Shown: positions 17,958 to 28,640, counted from the first letter of the stretch. The stretch: DNA of 64,000 nt from an uncultured Macellibacteroides sp. (GCF_963667135.1 NZ_OY762974.1:2418001-2482000), one strand, 5' to 3'. Translations and numbers: made by a program. Notes: a model not told the origin generated them from the sequence alone.

Positions 17958-20276
17958 ATGATACGCCAAAAAGGTTTTATCCTAACGTGTTTTCTTATGT
18001 CTGGTTTATTCCTTTATGCTCAGGATAAACCATCTGAAATTATTGTGCAGGGGAAAATATCAGACGCATCTTCGGGCGAAGCACTTTCAGGGGCATCTTT
18101 ATATATTGTGGAACTAAAACAAGGTGCTGTTGCCGAAGAAGACGGTGTATATAGAATCTCTTTGCCTGATTTGGGAATTTATACACTTCAGGTTTCGCAC
18201 ATAGGTTATAAGAGTCAGACTATTCGGATCAGTTCATCTTTTTTCCAGGTGATAAATATTAAACTTGAAGGAAATGCTACGTTGAAAGAAGTCGTTGTGA
18301 CTGCTAAAACACTTAATGAAAATATTACCCGTTTGCACATGGGGGTAGAAAAACTCGACATTCTTCAAATTCGCAAGATGCCAGCTTTTCTTGGAGAAGT
18401 TGATATTATTAAAGCAATTCAGATGCTTCCCGGCGTATGTTCCAGCGGAGAAGGAGGTACAGGTTTTATTGTTCGCGGGGGGTATCCTGATCAGAATCTG
18501 ATTCTTTTGGATAATGCTCCTGTATATAATGCATCACATCTGCTAGGTTTTTTTTCGGTTTTTAATAATGATGTAATCAGTGGTTTGGAACTGTATAAAG
18601 GAGATATTCCACTTAAATATGGTGGAAGATTATCTTCATTGCTGGATATTCATACAGTTGATCGTACGCCCGACCATGTTAGCGGATCAGGTGGAATTGG
18701 GTTGATATCAAGTCGTTTGGTTTTGGAAGGTCCATTAGGTAATAAAACGTCTTGGTTGATAGGGGCGAGGAGGAGTTATGCCGATCAGTTTTTACGACTT
18801 TCAAATGATAAGTCAGTAAAAGATCTTTCCATCTATTTTTATGATCTTAATGCTAAACTTACTCATAGATTTTCTTCCAGAAATGTACTTTCGTTTAATA
18901 CTTACTATGGGAAAGATGTTTTCGGAGCCGATATTTTTGGGCTTAATTATGGTAATTGGGCTACATCATTAACATGGAATCATACATTTAGTGAAAAAGT
19001 AAATACCAGGTTTATAGTGAACATGAGTAATTATAAGTATGGTTTGCAGACAGACATTGACGGGGCAACCATGGAATGGAATTCAGATATTGCTGAAATA
19101 ATGATTCGGTCCGACTTTACCCATGCTGTAAATAAGCGGATAAATCTTTCGTATGGTTTTACTGGAATATTGTATGATTTTACTCCCGGAATCGTAAAGA
19201 CTCCCGATTATGGAAATTATATACTTCCCTCAAATTACGCTTATGAGCATGTGTTTTACCTATCCAATGATCATTCTATTACAGATAAACTGACTTTTCG
19301 GTACGGACTTCGCTGGATTGCGTTTCGTAATATTGGAAAGGCTACAGTTTATACATATACTGAGGATAATCAGGTATCCGATTCTGTAACATATGGTTCC
19401 GGCAAGGTATATAATATATACAATGTTCTCGAACCCCGAATAGGATTGGTCCTCTCTCTTACGAAGCATTCCTCTTTCAAAGCAAATTTTTCCCACAATA
19501 CACAGTTCATGCAACTGGCGAATAGTTCATCTTCTGGCTCTCCCTTAGATATCTGGTTTCTGGCTGGTCCGGAAATTAAACCACAGAAGGTGAATATTTT
19601 TTCCGCTGGATATTTTTTAAACTTTAATCGAAGCAAGTTAGAAACTTCTGTTGAGCTCTATTACAAATCAGTAAACAACTTGATCGATTTTGTTGATCAT
19701 GCAGACCTGGTACTAAACAAACATCTTGAAAAAGAGGTTTTGGTTGGTAAAGGAAAGGCTTATGGAATCGAACTCATGGTAAAGAAGAATACGGGGCGAG
19801 TAAATGGATTTCTCAACTACACGCTATCTAATTCAGAACGTACCATACCAGGAATAAATAATGGGAAAACTTATTTATCACCTTTCGATAAACCTCATAA
19901 TCTGAAGATTTTGTTAAATTATCAGTTGTCATCTGCAGTTACGTTTTCGGCTACATGGATGTATGCAACCGGCACTCCGGCTACCTATCCATCGGGACGG
20001 TTCAAGATAGTCAACGATTATTTTCCAATCTATTCGGGCAGAAACGATTCGCGCAAGCCTGATTATCATCGGCTGGATCTTTCTTGTACTATTCTGGTAA
20101 ACCCCAGGTCGGCAAAAAAATGGAAAAGTGAATGGAATATTTCGATCTACAACGCATACGGCTGTAAGAATCCTTACATGATTACTTACGACCACGAAGT
20201 GGCCGGAGCCCCTTTTGCTCAAAGTACGTACCTGTTTGGGGTAATTCCTTCCGTTACATACAACTTTAAATTCTAA
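17958..20276 (+). CDS. TonB-dependent receptor with N-terminal carboxypeptidase-like domain
   Basis: 772 residues from the ATG at 17958; a TTG five codons upstream is in frame but less likely. After a signal peptide ending near LYAQ comes a CarboxypepD_reg-like domain (about residues 30-110, with VQGKISDASSGEALSGAS). The plug contains GTGFIVRGGYPDQNLILLDN. The barrel runs to the C-terminal aromatic strand TYNFKF. It is not SusC-like (no SusD partner). It pairs with the DUF4249 lipoprotein 5 bp downstream, an arrangement common in Bacteroidota; the ligand is unknown. Confidence 0.9.
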   Translation: MIRQKGFILTCFLMSGLFLYAQDKPSEIIVQGKISDASSGEALSGASLYIVELKQGAVAEEDGVYRISLPDLGIYTLQVSHIGYKSQTIRISSSFFQVINIKLEGNATLKEVVVTAKTLNENITRLHMGVEKLDILQIRKMPAFLGEVDIIKAIQMLPGVCSSGEGGTGFIVRGGYPDQNLILLDNAPVYNASHLLGFFSVFNNDVISGLELYKGDIPLKYGGRLSSLLDIHTVDRTPDHVSGSGGIGLISSRLVLEGPLGNKTSWLIGARRSYADQFLRLSNDKSVKDLSIYFYDLNAKLTHRFSSRNVLSFNTYYGKDVFGADIFGLNYGNWATSLTWNHTFSEKVNTRFIVNMSNYKYGLQTDIDGATMEWNSDIAEIMIRSDFTHAVNKRINLSYGFTGILYDFTPGIVKTPDYGNYILPSNYAYEHVFYLSNDHSITDKLTFRYGLRWIAFRNIGKATVYTYTEDNQVSDSVTYGSGKVYNIYNVLEPRIGLVLSLTKHSSFKANFSHNTQFMQLANSSSSGSPLDIWFLAGPEIKPQKVNIFSAGYFLNFNRSKLETSVELYYKSVNNLIDFVDHADLVLNKHLEKEVLVGKGKAYGIELMVKKNTGRVNGFLNYTLSNSERTIPGINNGKTYLSPFDKPHNLKILLNYQLSSAVTFSATWMYATGTPATYPSGRFKIVNDYFPIYSGRNDSRKPDYHRLDLSCTILVNPRSAKKWKSEWNISIYNAYGCKNPYMITYDHEVAGAPFAQSTYLFGVIPSVTYNFKF

Positions 20277-20281
20277 ATAAG

Positions 20282-21148
20282 ATGAGAAGTCTTACTCTAT
20301 ACCTTAGTTTGCTGGCTATTCCGTCAATCTCTTGTACGGAGTACATAGACATTGAAACAACCGATTCTGATTCCGTAATTGCAATTTATGGGGTTATTAC
20401 AAACGAAACAGCTTATCAATGGATTGAGATCAGCCGTTCCTCTTCCTATTTTGATACTGTTCCTAATTTATTCGTGACGGGAGCTAATGTAACAATAACC
20501 TCACTTGATGGAAAAGAATCATGGACCTTAAAAGAGCGCGCCAAAGGCCTTTACCGTACTGAGCGCCGGGTAGCCGGTCGGGTTGAAAGCTCGTATAAGT
20601 TAAATGTTTCATACGATTTTAATAATGACGGTGTTCCCGAAGAGTATGATGCTTCGGCAACGATTCTTAAGCCCTTTCAGATTGATTCGCTTAAGATAAA
20701 TTCAATGTACCTATTGGGCCGTCATTATTTTAATATTCTTTTGTATGCTCCGGAACCCTTAGGTACTGATTATTATTTATGTAAGTTCTATATAAACGGA
20801 GGACTTGCAACAGCTTTGATAAAGTGGTATATTGTAATAAACGATAAACTGATAGATGGAGCGTATCTTAATGGATTGCTGATCTATTCTTTTTCTGATC
20901 AAAACAAGGAAGGAGAATACGATCCGGGCAAGGTCCTTTTTGTTAAATCGGGCGATACAATTACTGTAGAGGTTAACCGAATTGATAAAGGATACTATGA
21001 TTTTATTTTGCAATGTAAAAATTCAAGGGACGGAGAAACTCCATTCTTTGGGGGTCCGCCTGCAAATATAGTAACCAACTTCTCTCTCGGAGCTGTAGGT
21101 TACTTTTCGGCGTATAGTCCTGCCCGAAAGAGTATCATCGTACCCTGA
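20282..21148 (+). CDS. DUF4249 lipoprotein
   Basis: 288 residues with a lipoprotein signal peptide (LLAIPSISC, Cys near residue 18). The family pattern follows: VIAIYGVITNETAYQWIEISRS-type opening, GANVTITSLDG, LKERAKGLYRTE. DUF4249 proteins are usually encoded directly after TonB receptors with a carboxypeptidase-like domain, as here, and are presumably surface or periplasmic partners of the receptor. Function is otherwise unknown. Confidence 0.85.
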   Translation: MRSLTLYLSLLAIPSISCTEYIDIETTDSDSVIAIYGVITNETAYQWIEISRSSSYFDTVPNLFVTGANVTITSLDGKESWTLKERAKGLYRTERRVAGRVESSYKLNVSYDFNNDGVPEEYDASATILKPFQIDSLKINSMYLLGRHYFNILLYAPEPLGTDYYLCKFYINGGLATALIKWYIVINDKLIDGAYLNGLLIYSFSDQNKEGEYDPGKVLFVKSGDTITVEVNRIDKGYYDFILQCKNSRDGETPFFGGPPANIVTNFSLGAVGYFSAYSPARKSIIVP

Positions 21149-21151
21149 ATG

Positions 21152-21877
21152 TTAGTTTACAAAAACTACCGGAAAGTATTGTTCAAACAATTTTCTGGCA
21201 TTTTCAAGCTTTTCGGGAGTATTTTCTTTTACTCCTTTTAGCAGGTAAGGCTTTTTCAGAGCTTCGTATTTGTGAGCACCCAAAGTGTGATAGGGCAGTA
21301 TCTCGATGCGTTGAATCATGGAGTATGACTGAAAGTGCGTGCCAAGCGCACGGATGTCTTCTTCAAAATCGGTATGTCCGGGTACCAAAACATAACGGAT
21401 CCACATGGGTATGTTGTTAGCCTGCAGATAGGCGGCTGTTTCCAGTGTGTTGTTGTTCTCACGTCCTGTAATCAGGAAATGACGTTCGGCATTGAATTCC
21501 TTTATATCAAGCAGTACCAGGTCGGTCAGCTTAAACAACTCTTTTGTGTCGTCGTTCAGAATACTTCCATTGCTGTCCAGACAAATATGTATACCCTCCT
21601 CTTTGAGGCGTTTAAATAAAGGGATCAGGGCTTTGGCCTGCAAGGTGGGTTCGCCGCCCGAAAAAGTGATACCACCTCTTTTACCAAAGAAAGCTTTCTG
21701 ACTGAGGGCCATACGTACAATTTCTTCAATCTCTGTAGGTTTACCGCCTTTCAAAGGAATAGTGTCCGGATTGGCACAATACAAACACCGAAAATTACAG
21801 CCTTGCAGAAAAACAACCAGCCGAAGGCCAGGACCATCAAATGTGCCCATTGATTCGTATGAGTGGACATTTATCAT
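21152..21877 (-). CDS. pflA: Pyruvate formate-lyase activating enzyme
   Basis: 241 residues. It is a radical-SAM protein with the cluster Cys in GCNFRCLYCANPDT (Cys27, 31, 34) and the SAM-binding GGE motif in TFSGGEPTLQ. It abstracts hydrogen from the glycine of PflB to make the active radical. The gene follows pflB after a 59-bp gap that holds a terminator-like hairpin. Confidence 0.95.
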   Translation of the reverse strand: MINVHSYESMGTFDGPGLRLVVFLQGCNFRCLYCANPDTIPLKGGKPTEIEEIVRMALSQKAFFGKRGGITFSGGEPTLQAKALIPLFKRLKEEGIHICLDSNGSILNDDTKELFKLTDLVLLDIKEFNAERHFLITGRENNNTLETAAYLQANNIPMWIRYVLVPGHTDFEEDIRALGTHFQSYSMIQRIEILPYHTLGAHKYEALKKPYLLKGVKENTPEKLENARKLFEQYFPVVFVN

Positions 21878-21897
21878 ATGCTTTGAATAAAAAGGAA

Positions 21898-21922
21898 GAG
21901 GACAGTCATTTCGACTGTCCTC
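21898..21922 (-). terminator. Hairpin between pflB and pflA (partial terminator or mRNA stabiliser)
   Basis: A perfect 10-bp stem GAGGACAGTC / GACTGTCCTC with a 5-nt loop; on the minus strand it is followed by TTCCTTTTTATT. It stands after the pflB stop and before the pflA start, so it may reduce pflA expression relative to pflB. Confidence 0.7.
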
Positions 21923-21936
21923 AGTTTATGTTTTAG

Positions 21937-24165
21937 TTAAAATCTCTCGTGAAAACTTCTTGAAAGAACTTCCAGCTGATGTTCGCGGCTTAGTCGAACA
22001 AAGTTCACGGCATAACCGGAAACACGGATCGTAAGCTGTGGATAGTTCTCGGGATGTTCCATCGCATCTTCCAACATTTCGCGGTTCAAAACGTTCACGT
22101 TCAAATGGTGTGCATTCTTCGAGAAGTAACCATCCATCATAGAAATAAGATTCTCAACTCTGTCTTCGGCAGTTACACCAAGCGAACGGGGAACGATAGA
22201 GAATGTGTTACTTACACCATCCTGAGCATCATCGTAGTTGATCTTTGATACAGAAGATAGCGATGCAATGGCACCCTTTTCATCGCGTCCGTGCATTGGA
22301 TTTGCTCCCGGAGCAAAAGCAACACCCTTTAAACGACCATCAGGAGTAGCACCTGTTTTCTTTCCATACATTACATTCGAAGTAATGGTAAGAATTGAAA
22401 GGGTAGGGCGTGCATTCTTGTAAATTGGCAATTCGGCCAATGTATCACTAAAGAACTTGGTAACACCAACTGCAAGATTATCCACACGGTCGTCGTCGTT
22501 TCCATAGAAAGGAAACTCACCCTGAATATCGAAGCCTTCGGTCAGCCCATTTTCATTGCGCTTTGTCTTAACAGTCGCAAATTTAATAGCAGAAAGCGAG
22601 TCGGCTACAATAGAAAGACCGGCAGCACCGTAAGCTAAATTGATACGGGGATTTGTATCGATAAGGGCCATCTGAGCCTTTTCGTAATAATACTTGTCGT
22701 GCATGTAATGAATGATGTTCATGGCATCGTTATATACACGGGCAATTTCCTTCAACACCTTTTTGTAATTTACCATAACCTCGTCGAAGTTAAGTACATC
22801 ACCCTTCAATTCAGGAATATCCTTCACCATAAGTGTACCAGTGTTTTCGCAGCGTCCGCCGTTAATTGCCAGCAGCAATGCTTTGGCAAGATTTGTACGG
22901 GCTCCGAAGAACTGAATTTGTCTTCCTATATCCTGGAAAGAAACACAGCAGGCAATACCGTAATCATCACTATGACGTATTTCGCGCATCAAATCATCGT
23001 TCTCATATTGGATAGAAGATGTATCGATGGAAACCTGTGCACAAAATGCCTTAAAGCCCTCAGGCAATTCCGGCGACCAAAGTACTGTAAGGTTTGGTTC
23101 GGGAGAAGCACCAAGGTTATAAAGTGTTTGAAGGAATCGGAACGAAGTCTTGGTTACCTTATGTCTTCCGTCGTTCAATCTTCCGCCGATCGATTCGGTT
23201 ACCCAGGTAGGATCTCCGGCAAATATATCATTATATGAATTCATGCGAAGGTGACGAACCATACGTAGTTTGATAACAAACTGGTCGATCAACTCCTGAG
23301 CAAATGTTTCATCAATTGTTCCGTTGCTCAAATCATGCTCAATGTAAATGTCAAGAAACGAAGAAACGTTTCCAAGAGACATGGCAGCTCCATCTTGTTC
23401 CTTTACGGCAGACAGATAAGCCATATATACCCATTGAACAGCTTCCTGAGCAGTATAAGCAGGACGAGAAAGATCAAGGCCGTAATATTCGCCCATCAAT
23501 TTCATCTCTTTAAGCGCCTTTATCTGATCGCTAACTTCCTCACGCAAGCGAATGCGAGCTTCAGTCATCGGACCGGCAAGATTTGCTAAATCCTGATTTT
23601 TAGCTTCGATCAAGCGGTTCAAGCCATACAATGCCAAACGACGGTAATCTCCAATTATACGGCCACGAGCATAGTTATCAGGCAAACCGGTAAGAAATCC
23701 CAACGAACGGAACGAGCGAATTTCTTCATTATATACATCGAAAACACCTTCGTTATGAGTTTTACGGTAATGCGTGAAAATGTCTTTTACATGTTCGTCT
23801 ACTTCCACTCCGTTTTCGTGACAAGCTTTCGCTACTACGTTAATTCCACCAAACGGTTTGATAGCTCTGCGAAGCAGTTCGTCTGTTTGCAAGCCTACAA
23901 TCAGTTCGTTTTCCTTATCAATGTATCCGGCTTTATGAGAAGAAATAGTTGAAACAGTTTTGTTGTCAATCGAACGAACACCATTATTGGCACGTTCTTC
24001 GGCAAGTGCAGTAAGGCAAGCAGACCAGATGCGTTTTGTCCGTTCTGTTGGTCCTGCAAGGAAAGAAGCATCTCCATCATATGGGGTGATGTTCTTTAAT
24101 ACGAAATCCCTGACATTAACCTCTTTACTCCAAATCCCGTCTGCGAAGTTTTTGTTTAATTCCAT
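21937..24165 (-). CDS. pflB: Formate C-acetyltransferase (pyruvate formate-lyase)
   Basis: 742 residues, usual PflB length (about 740-760). The active-site Cys pair is in [12 protein letters not shown], and the radical glycine is in RVSGYAVNF near residue 717, 25 residues from the end. The enzyme converts pyruvate and CoA to acetyl-CoA and formate under anaerobic conditions. pflA follows. No regulator is adjacent. Confidence 0.97.
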   Translation of the reverse strand: MELNKNFADGIWSKEVNVRDFVLKNITPYDGDASFLAGPTERTKRIWSACLTALAEERANNGVRSIDNKTVSTISSHKAGYIDKENELIVGLQTDELLRRAIKPFGGINVVAKACHENGVEVDEHVKDIFTHYRKTHNEGVFDVYNEEIRSFRSLGFLTGLPDNYARGRIIGDYRRLALYGLNRLIEAKNQDLANLAGPMTEARIRLREEVSDQIKALKEMKLMGEYYGLDLSRPAYTAQEAVQWVYMAYLSAVKEQDGAAMSLGNVSSFLDIYIEHDLSNGTIDETFAQELIDQFVIKLRMVRHLRMNSYNDIFAGDPTWVTESIGGRLNDGRHKVTKTSFRFLQTLYNLGASPEPNLTVLWSPELPEGFKAFCAQVSIDTSSIQYENDDLMREIRHSDDYGIACCVSFQDIGRQIQFFGARTNLAKALLLAINGGRCENTGTLMVKDIPELKGDVLNFDEVMVNYKKVLKEIARVYNDAMNIIHYMHDKYYYEKAQMALIDTNPRINLAYGAAGLSIVADSLSAIKFATVKTKRNENGLTEGFDIQGEFPFYGNDDDRVDNLAVGVTKFFSDTLAELPIYKNARPTLSILTITSNVMYGKKTGATPDGRLKGVAFAPGANPMHGRDEKGAIASLSSVSKINYDDAQDGVSNTFSIVPRSLGVTAEDRVENLISMMDGYFSKNAHHLNVNVLNREMLEDAMEHPENYPQLTIRVSGYAVNFVRLSREHQLEVLSRSFHERF

Positions 24166-24403
24166 AAAAATATTTACTATGATCTTTATTATTGATATGT
24201 TTGTACTTTGAGTCTACAAAAATAAGCGTTTTAGACCACATTTTGTTCATTTTATGTCAATAAATAGTGTTATAAAACATCTTTTATTGTAAATGAATGA
24301 AAGCAAATCAATAGTGATATGAAATTGATTCAGCTATATTATTAATATAGAGTAAGTTGATAAAGTAGGGTATACTAATATCAAAAAATGTTATCCCAAT
24401 AAG

Positions 24404-24433
24404 TTTGTAGATTCAAAAAAAGTCCTACCTTTG
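24404..24433 (+). promoter_or_regulatory. Promoter of the second tRNA-Ser
   Basis: TTTG (24404-24407), 18 bp, TACCTTTG (24426-24433), 37 bp before the tRNA. The rest of the 305-bp gap between pflB and the tRNA is AT-rich and holds nothing else recognisable. Confidence 0.75.
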
Positions 24434-24470
24434 CAGAGCTTTTGAAAAGCAACGCAATCGAAAAGTCATT

Positions 24471-24556
<86 letters not shown>

Positions 24557-24593
24557 TGAAAGGTCTGGACAAAACCAGACAATAACAGTACAG

Positions 24594-24627
24594 AAACCTA
24601 CAAGTCAGCAACTTGTAGGTTTTTTTG
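24594..24627 (+). terminator. Terminator of the second tRNA-Ser
   Basis: AAACCTACAAGT / ACTTGTAGGTTT hairpin followed by a T-run. Confidence 0.85.
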
Positions 24628-24923
24628 TGTCCAATATGTCCGTCAAAAAAGACGGATCAACGTAAAAAGTGGCGCAAGGTATATTATAAGGAGTTAGATG
24701 TTATCTCATTAAAGCGAGCCATTCCATCCTTCAATAGCGACATGAACACTATTTGTAATAGTCACTTGGCAATGGCACAAGTGAAGACTTTTTCAATTGG
24801 AGGAGAGACTATTAATACGTAAGTTCTGTTGAAAATAATTAGCAGAAATCATCTGCCAAACAAAAAATAGTTAATTTTGTCTTCACTAATAGTAAAATTA
24901 TAGGCCAATTAAATTAAAATTTT
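24628..24923 (+). other. Intergenic stretch with no clear gene
   Basis: About 300 bp. One frame is open for some 60 codons (ending near 24822) but has no recognisable domain, RBS or promoter; it could be a remnant. Base composition falls toward the AT-rich gene that follows. Confidence 0.3.
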
Positions 24924-26147
24924 ATGTCGAACTCACGTTATATTATGATAATAATTAAGACAATGTGTCTATTGATTATTTTATCAATGCATTCAAATAA
25001 TGTATTGGCTCAATCAAAAACAGAATTTTTGAAGCATAATAGATATGATATAAACAAAACGTTACCTCCTATTTTAAAGTCTAATACAAGAATAATAGGA
25101 TTTGGAGCATATCACGGTTCTGCCAAAACAGAAGTGGCAGAATTAATTATTTTAGAAAATTTGATAAAAACAAAAGAACTTAAATACTACTTACCTGAAG
25201 TTGATGTTTGTTTGGCTTATTATTTTAATCAATATTTAAAGACAGGTAACGAAACTTTACTAAAAGAATTGGTTATTTCGTATGGTAAACGCGTTCCACA
25301 TGAACAAAGTTATCAAACTTTTGAAAAATGGCGGTCATTATATCAACTACTAAAAAAATATAACTACAAAATTACTGTTATTGGTCCGGATTTTCTTATT
25401 CCTTGTCGTTTAACTTTTAAATATATATTGCAATTATTACAAGATAAAGCGAATATTATAGATTTATCTGATATAGAAAACAGGTACAAAAGCCTAACAA
25501 CAGGAGCTAAATCTACATGGGATGAAAATATTGAAGTTTTAGCTACATTTTTACCTAAGTATGAAGCAAATAGAGACAAGATCGAACCAAATTTTGAACT
25601 TGTTTTTTTAATGAATCTGATAAAAGAGGCTGTATTAGATAACAAAAGTAGAGAAAATGTTATTTTTGAAAACTATGTAAAACTTGCAAATGAATATAAA
25701 TTAAGTAATAATCTACAATTTGTACGTATGGGATTCAGTCACCTTATTAAATCACGTTTTTGCCCTGGTTCATCATTTTTTACTAAGTTGATAGAAAATA
25801 AGATTTATCAGTCGTCCGAAATAATTACAATTCTAGGCTATCTCACACAAAGTCGTGTACAATATGACAATAGTACTAAAGGAAATTCCAATATTGGTGA
25901 TTCATGGAGAGAACATTACCTCGGCATAAAATATCTAAAACGAAATAGAATTTCAGATTTAACGCTATTTCATATTAATAAAATAAATTCGCCTTATCGT
26001 AATGATTGTTTAGATTTGATATCAGTATGTAAACCATTTAGAAAGAACGATTATAAAAAATATACAATAGGCAAAACTACTACGGATTTTTTAGACTATG
26101 CTCTTCTTATTTCAAATTCAGCAGCCAATGTGAAGTTATCTTTTTAA
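24924..26147 (+). CDS. Secreted protein of unknown function, faint EreA/ChaN-like features
   Basis: 407 residues with a signal peptide ending near NVLAQ. The only recognisable part is RIIGFGAYHGSAKTEVAEL followed by a strand with YYLPEVD, resembling the opening (glycine, His, then Glu) of the erythromycin-esterase/ChaN-like fold. The later stretch KYNYKITVIGPD would fit its next strand. No close family can be named. The gene is markedly richer in A and T than its neighbours and lies just behind a tRNA-Ser, suggesting horizontal gain. It seems intact and stands alone. Confidence 0.6.
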   Translation: MSNSRYIMIIIKTMCLLIILSMHSNNVLAQSKTEFLKHNRYDINKTLPPILKSNTRIIGFGAYHGSAKTEVAELIILENLIKTKELKYYLPEVDVCLAYYFNQYLKTGNETLLKELVISYGKRVPHEQSYQTFEKWRSLYQLLKKYNYKITVIGPDFLIPCRLTFKYILQLLQDKANIIDLSDIENRYKSLTTGAKSTWDENIEVLATFLPKYEANRDKIEPNFELVFLMNLIKEAVLDNKSRENVIFENYVKLANEYKLSNNLQFVRMGFSHLIKSRFCPGSSFFTKLIENKIYQSSEIITILGYLTQSRVQYDNSTKGNSNIGDSWREHYLGIKYLKRNRISDLTLFHINKINSPYRNDCLDLISVCKPFRKNDYKKYTIGKTTTDFLDYALLISNSAANVKLSF

Positions 26148-26306
26148 GGTTTACGCGAAAAATATAATATTATCGCTGAATATATCACACCAAATGTGCC
26201 ACTTTTCACAGGCTGTAATTAGATTGCTAAAGTAGTTATTGGGAATCTGGTTTGATGTATAGCTATTGAGATCAATAAATCGTTTCTCGATTCAATGCAA
26301 ATATTT

Positions 26307-26942
26307 ATGAATAAGGCTATTATATTCGATATGGATGGAGTCTTGATTGACTCGGAGAGCTTATGGGGACAGGCAGAAAAAGAGGTATTCACATCGTTGG
26401 GTGTAATAGTATCGGACGCGAACCGTGCACTCACCCAATCAATGACTACTTCCGAAGTAACCAGGTTCTGGTACGGAAAATACCCATGGGACAATACTGA
26501 CCTGGATTCAGTGGAACAAATGGTTGTTATGCGTGTTATCGCATTAATCCAAACGCAGGATTGTCAAATACTAGGGGTGAAGAAATTTATTGAGAACCTA
26601 AAATCAAAGAACTACAAGATTGGATTGGCCACAAATTCTCCCGAGAAGATTATTCCTGTGGTATTACATAAATTGGACATTTTGCATTTGTTTGACTCTG
26701 TTTCCTCTGCGGAGAATGAAATTAAGGGTAAGCCTGATCCTGCAATATATTTGAATACTGCCGAAAAATTAGCTGTAAAACCTGAAAATTGCGTTGTCAT
26801 TGAAGATTCATATTCAGGAATGTTGGCTGCAAAGAATGCAGGGATGAAAGTCGTAGCTTTCACAAATGGAAACTATGAGATTGATTTTGATATAGCTGAT
26901 TATAAGATAGGTAACTTTGTTGATAACAATATAATTTTTTAA
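26307..26942 (+). CDS. HAD-family sugar-phosphatase / beta-phosphoglucomutase-like
   Basis: 211 residues from ATG 26307; an ATG four codons earlier is possible. HAD motifs: FDMDGVLIDSE (nucleophile Asp), LATNSPEK, Lys in KGKPDPAIY, and IEDSYSGMLAAKNAGM. Cap type 1. The DGVLIDSE variant and overall length fit hexitol/sugar phosphatases such as YniC; beta-phosphoglucomutase is possible. The next gene starts 1 bp after the stop, so the two are coupled. Confidence 0.82.
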   Translation: MNKAIIFDMDGVLIDSESLWGQAEKEVFTSLGVIVSDANRALTQSMTTSEVTRFWYGKYPWDNTDLDSVEQMVVMRVIALIQTQDCQILGVKKFIENLKSKNYKIGLATNSPEKIIPVVLHKLDILHLFDSVSSAENEIKGKPDPAIYLNTAEKLAVKPENCVVIEDSYSGMLAAKNAGMKVVAFTNGNYEIDFDIADYKIGNFVDNNIIF

Positions 26943-26943
26943 G

Positions 26944-27723
26944 ATGACAAATAATCGTACAAAAGATTGGTTTACCATTGAGAGAGTTGATGACAATACG
27001 TCAATTATCAGCGAATACGATCATTGGGAGGAAACACATTGCTACGTGTTGAACGGAACTGAACGTTGCCTGCTGATTGACACCGGTCTAGGCGTAGAGA
27101 ATATTTGGGAACAAGTTCAAAGGCTGACCGATAAGCCCGTTACAGCAGTTACAACGCATGTGCATTACGACCACTTCGGAGGACATAAGTATTTTAAGGA
27201 CTTTTATGTGCATGAAGCTGAAACAGAATGGATACAAGGCGGATTTCCTTTAACAATAGAACAGGTACGAAATTTCTTAGTAGAAGAACCGTGTGAATTT
27301 CCAAAGGATTTTGATGTTGATAATTATACGTTATTTGAAGGAGTTCCTACCAGGGTGTTGAAGGATAATGATACAATTGAGTTGGGCGAACGTTCGATTC
27401 AGGTACTTCATACCCCGGGACATTCTCCTGGTCATATATGTTTATATGAAAAAGATAAAGGATATTTATATACCGGCGACTTGATTTATATGGGTGATCT
27501 GTTTGCCTATTACCCATCCACAGACCCAATTGCTTATATGCACTCGATAAAAAGATTGGTATCGCTCCCTATAAAAAAGATTTTGCCTGGACACCATGAC
27601 TTAGATGTTCCATTATCTATTATTAAGGAAATGGACAAAGCTTTTACGGAGTTGTTCCAGGAAGGTAAGCTAAAGCATGGAAGTGGATTGCATACCTATC
27701 CGAACTTTGGAATAAAACTATAA
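26944..27723 (+). CDS. MBL-fold metallo-hydrolase
   Basis: 259 residues, no signal peptide. Metal motif THVHYDHFGGHKYF near residue 75, second His in HTPGHSPGHICLY, Asp in YTGDLIY, and the last His in LPGHHDLD. It resembles glyoxalase II-like and quorum-lactonase-like MBL hydrolases; the substrate is unknown. Probably cotranscribed with the HAD phosphatase. Confidence 0.85.
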   Translation: MTNNRTKDWFTIERVDDNTSIISEYDHWEETHCYVLNGTERCLLIDTGLGVENIWEQVQRLTDKPVTAVTTHVHYDHFGGHKYFKDFYVHEAETEWIQGGFPLTIEQVRNFLVEEPCEFPKDFDVDNYTLFEGVPTRVLKDNDTIELGERSIQVLHTPGHSPGHICLYEKDKGYLYTGDLIYMGDLFAYYPSTDPIAYMHSIKRLVSLPIKKILPGHHDLDVPLSIIKEMDKAFTELFQEGKLKHGSGLHTYPNFGIKL

Positions 27724-27768
27724 ATATTGTCAGGAGAAGAAGCAAATAGAAACCAAGCATTTCAATAA

Positions 27769-27810
27769 GTAATCTAAACTGTTTTACAAATGTACAACAG
27801 TTTAGATTAC
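27769..27810. terminator. Long hairpin between convergent genes
   Basis: A perfect 15-bp stem (GTAATCTAAACTGTT / AACAGTTTAGATTAC) with a 12-nt loop. It overlaps the stop codon of the minus-strand gene at 27807. No T-run follows, so termination may be weak or factor-dependent. Confidence 0.6.
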
Positions 27811-28571
27811 GGTCTCATTTCTTTTGGTTTATTCTTACTTCGCCTTAGAGTTGCTGTGAACCATTTTAATCTTTTCATAACATGTAAAATCAGGAATATA
27901 AATAAGATTATTGTTAGTTTGTCATGTATTTCGAGAAAAATCTTTCGAGTTATTTGATCATTTCCAGTTAAATCAATCGTCCAAGGTATAAATCCGGTAA
28001 TAGCAACTAAAATAAAAACCGTTGACAGAATGAATATTTGTATATTTTTTGTTACAAGATTTTTCTTAACAATTGTTTTATACCATTTCCAATGCTGGAC
28101 TGTATGGAAAACCATTAATACCGAAAGTAATGTAATTGCAATTTTATGAATATTCGTCCAACCTGAATAATTGGCATTTAACACAATTCTGTTGATATCT
28201 ATTTCTCCATGATGCCCCATATGGTAACTGAATTGTATTAGAAATCCAGAATAAACAGCAATAAATCCGGTTAAAAGCAGTCCAATATTAATTATGAAGC
28301 GGTCATAAGGATTTTTCTGATTTATTATTGTGTCGTCGTTACTTGAAATTTTAGATATAGCCATAAACTCGCAGGCTTTTATACACTTCGTACAACCGTT
28401 ACAATTATCACTATTGATAATTAATGCATGTTTATGCCAAGGTAAATTCACAGTTCCTATTACATCGTTTGGACAGGTTTCCACACACTTCCAACAGGCT
28501 TCACATTTTCTGGTATCTAACTGAATATATTTACTTCTTGTTTGTCTACGGTTATTTCTTCTTGCTTCCAT
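27807..28571 (-). CDS. Membrane 4Fe-4S/haem protein (ferredoxin + DUF4405-like)
   Basis: 254 residues. The N-terminal part has two 4Fe-4S motifs, Cys23/26/29/33 (CEACWKCVETC) and Cys57/60/63/67 (CNGCTKCIKAC). Then come four membrane helices with paired His residues (HKIAITLLSVLMVFHTVQH; HDKLTIILFIFLILH) that probably hold b-type haem, as in DUF4405. It looks like a membrane electron carrier between soluble Fe-S donors and the quinone pool (inference). A Crp/Fnr regulator, an NTF2-like protein and a second small ferredoxin lie upstream on the same strand. Confidence 0.8.
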   Translation of the reverse strand: MEARRNNRRQTRSKYIQLDTRKCEACWKCVETCPNDVIGTVNLPWHKHALIINSDNCNGCTKCIKACEFMAISKISSNDDTIINQKNPYDRFIINIGLLLTGFIAVYSGFLIQFSYHMGHHGEIDINRIVLNANYSGWTNIHKIAITLLSVLMVFHTVQHWKWYKTIVKKNLVTKNIQIFILSTVFILVAITGFIPWTIDLTGNDQITRKIFLEIHDKLTIILFIFLILHVMKRLKWFTATLRRSKNKPKEMRP

Positions 28572-28640
28572 CTTGCTTTTTTCTGCAAAAATACGGTACC
28601 GAAAATCTTCATAACGATAACAAAAGATAAGAAACGAAGT

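Noticed and set aside
22699-23238. 179-codon antisense frame inside pflB
   Set aside because: It is a shadow of a highly conserved gene with no promoter or family pattern.
24625-24822. 65-codon ORF after the second tRNA-Ser
   Set aside because: Begins inside the terminator and shows no domain; at most a remnant.
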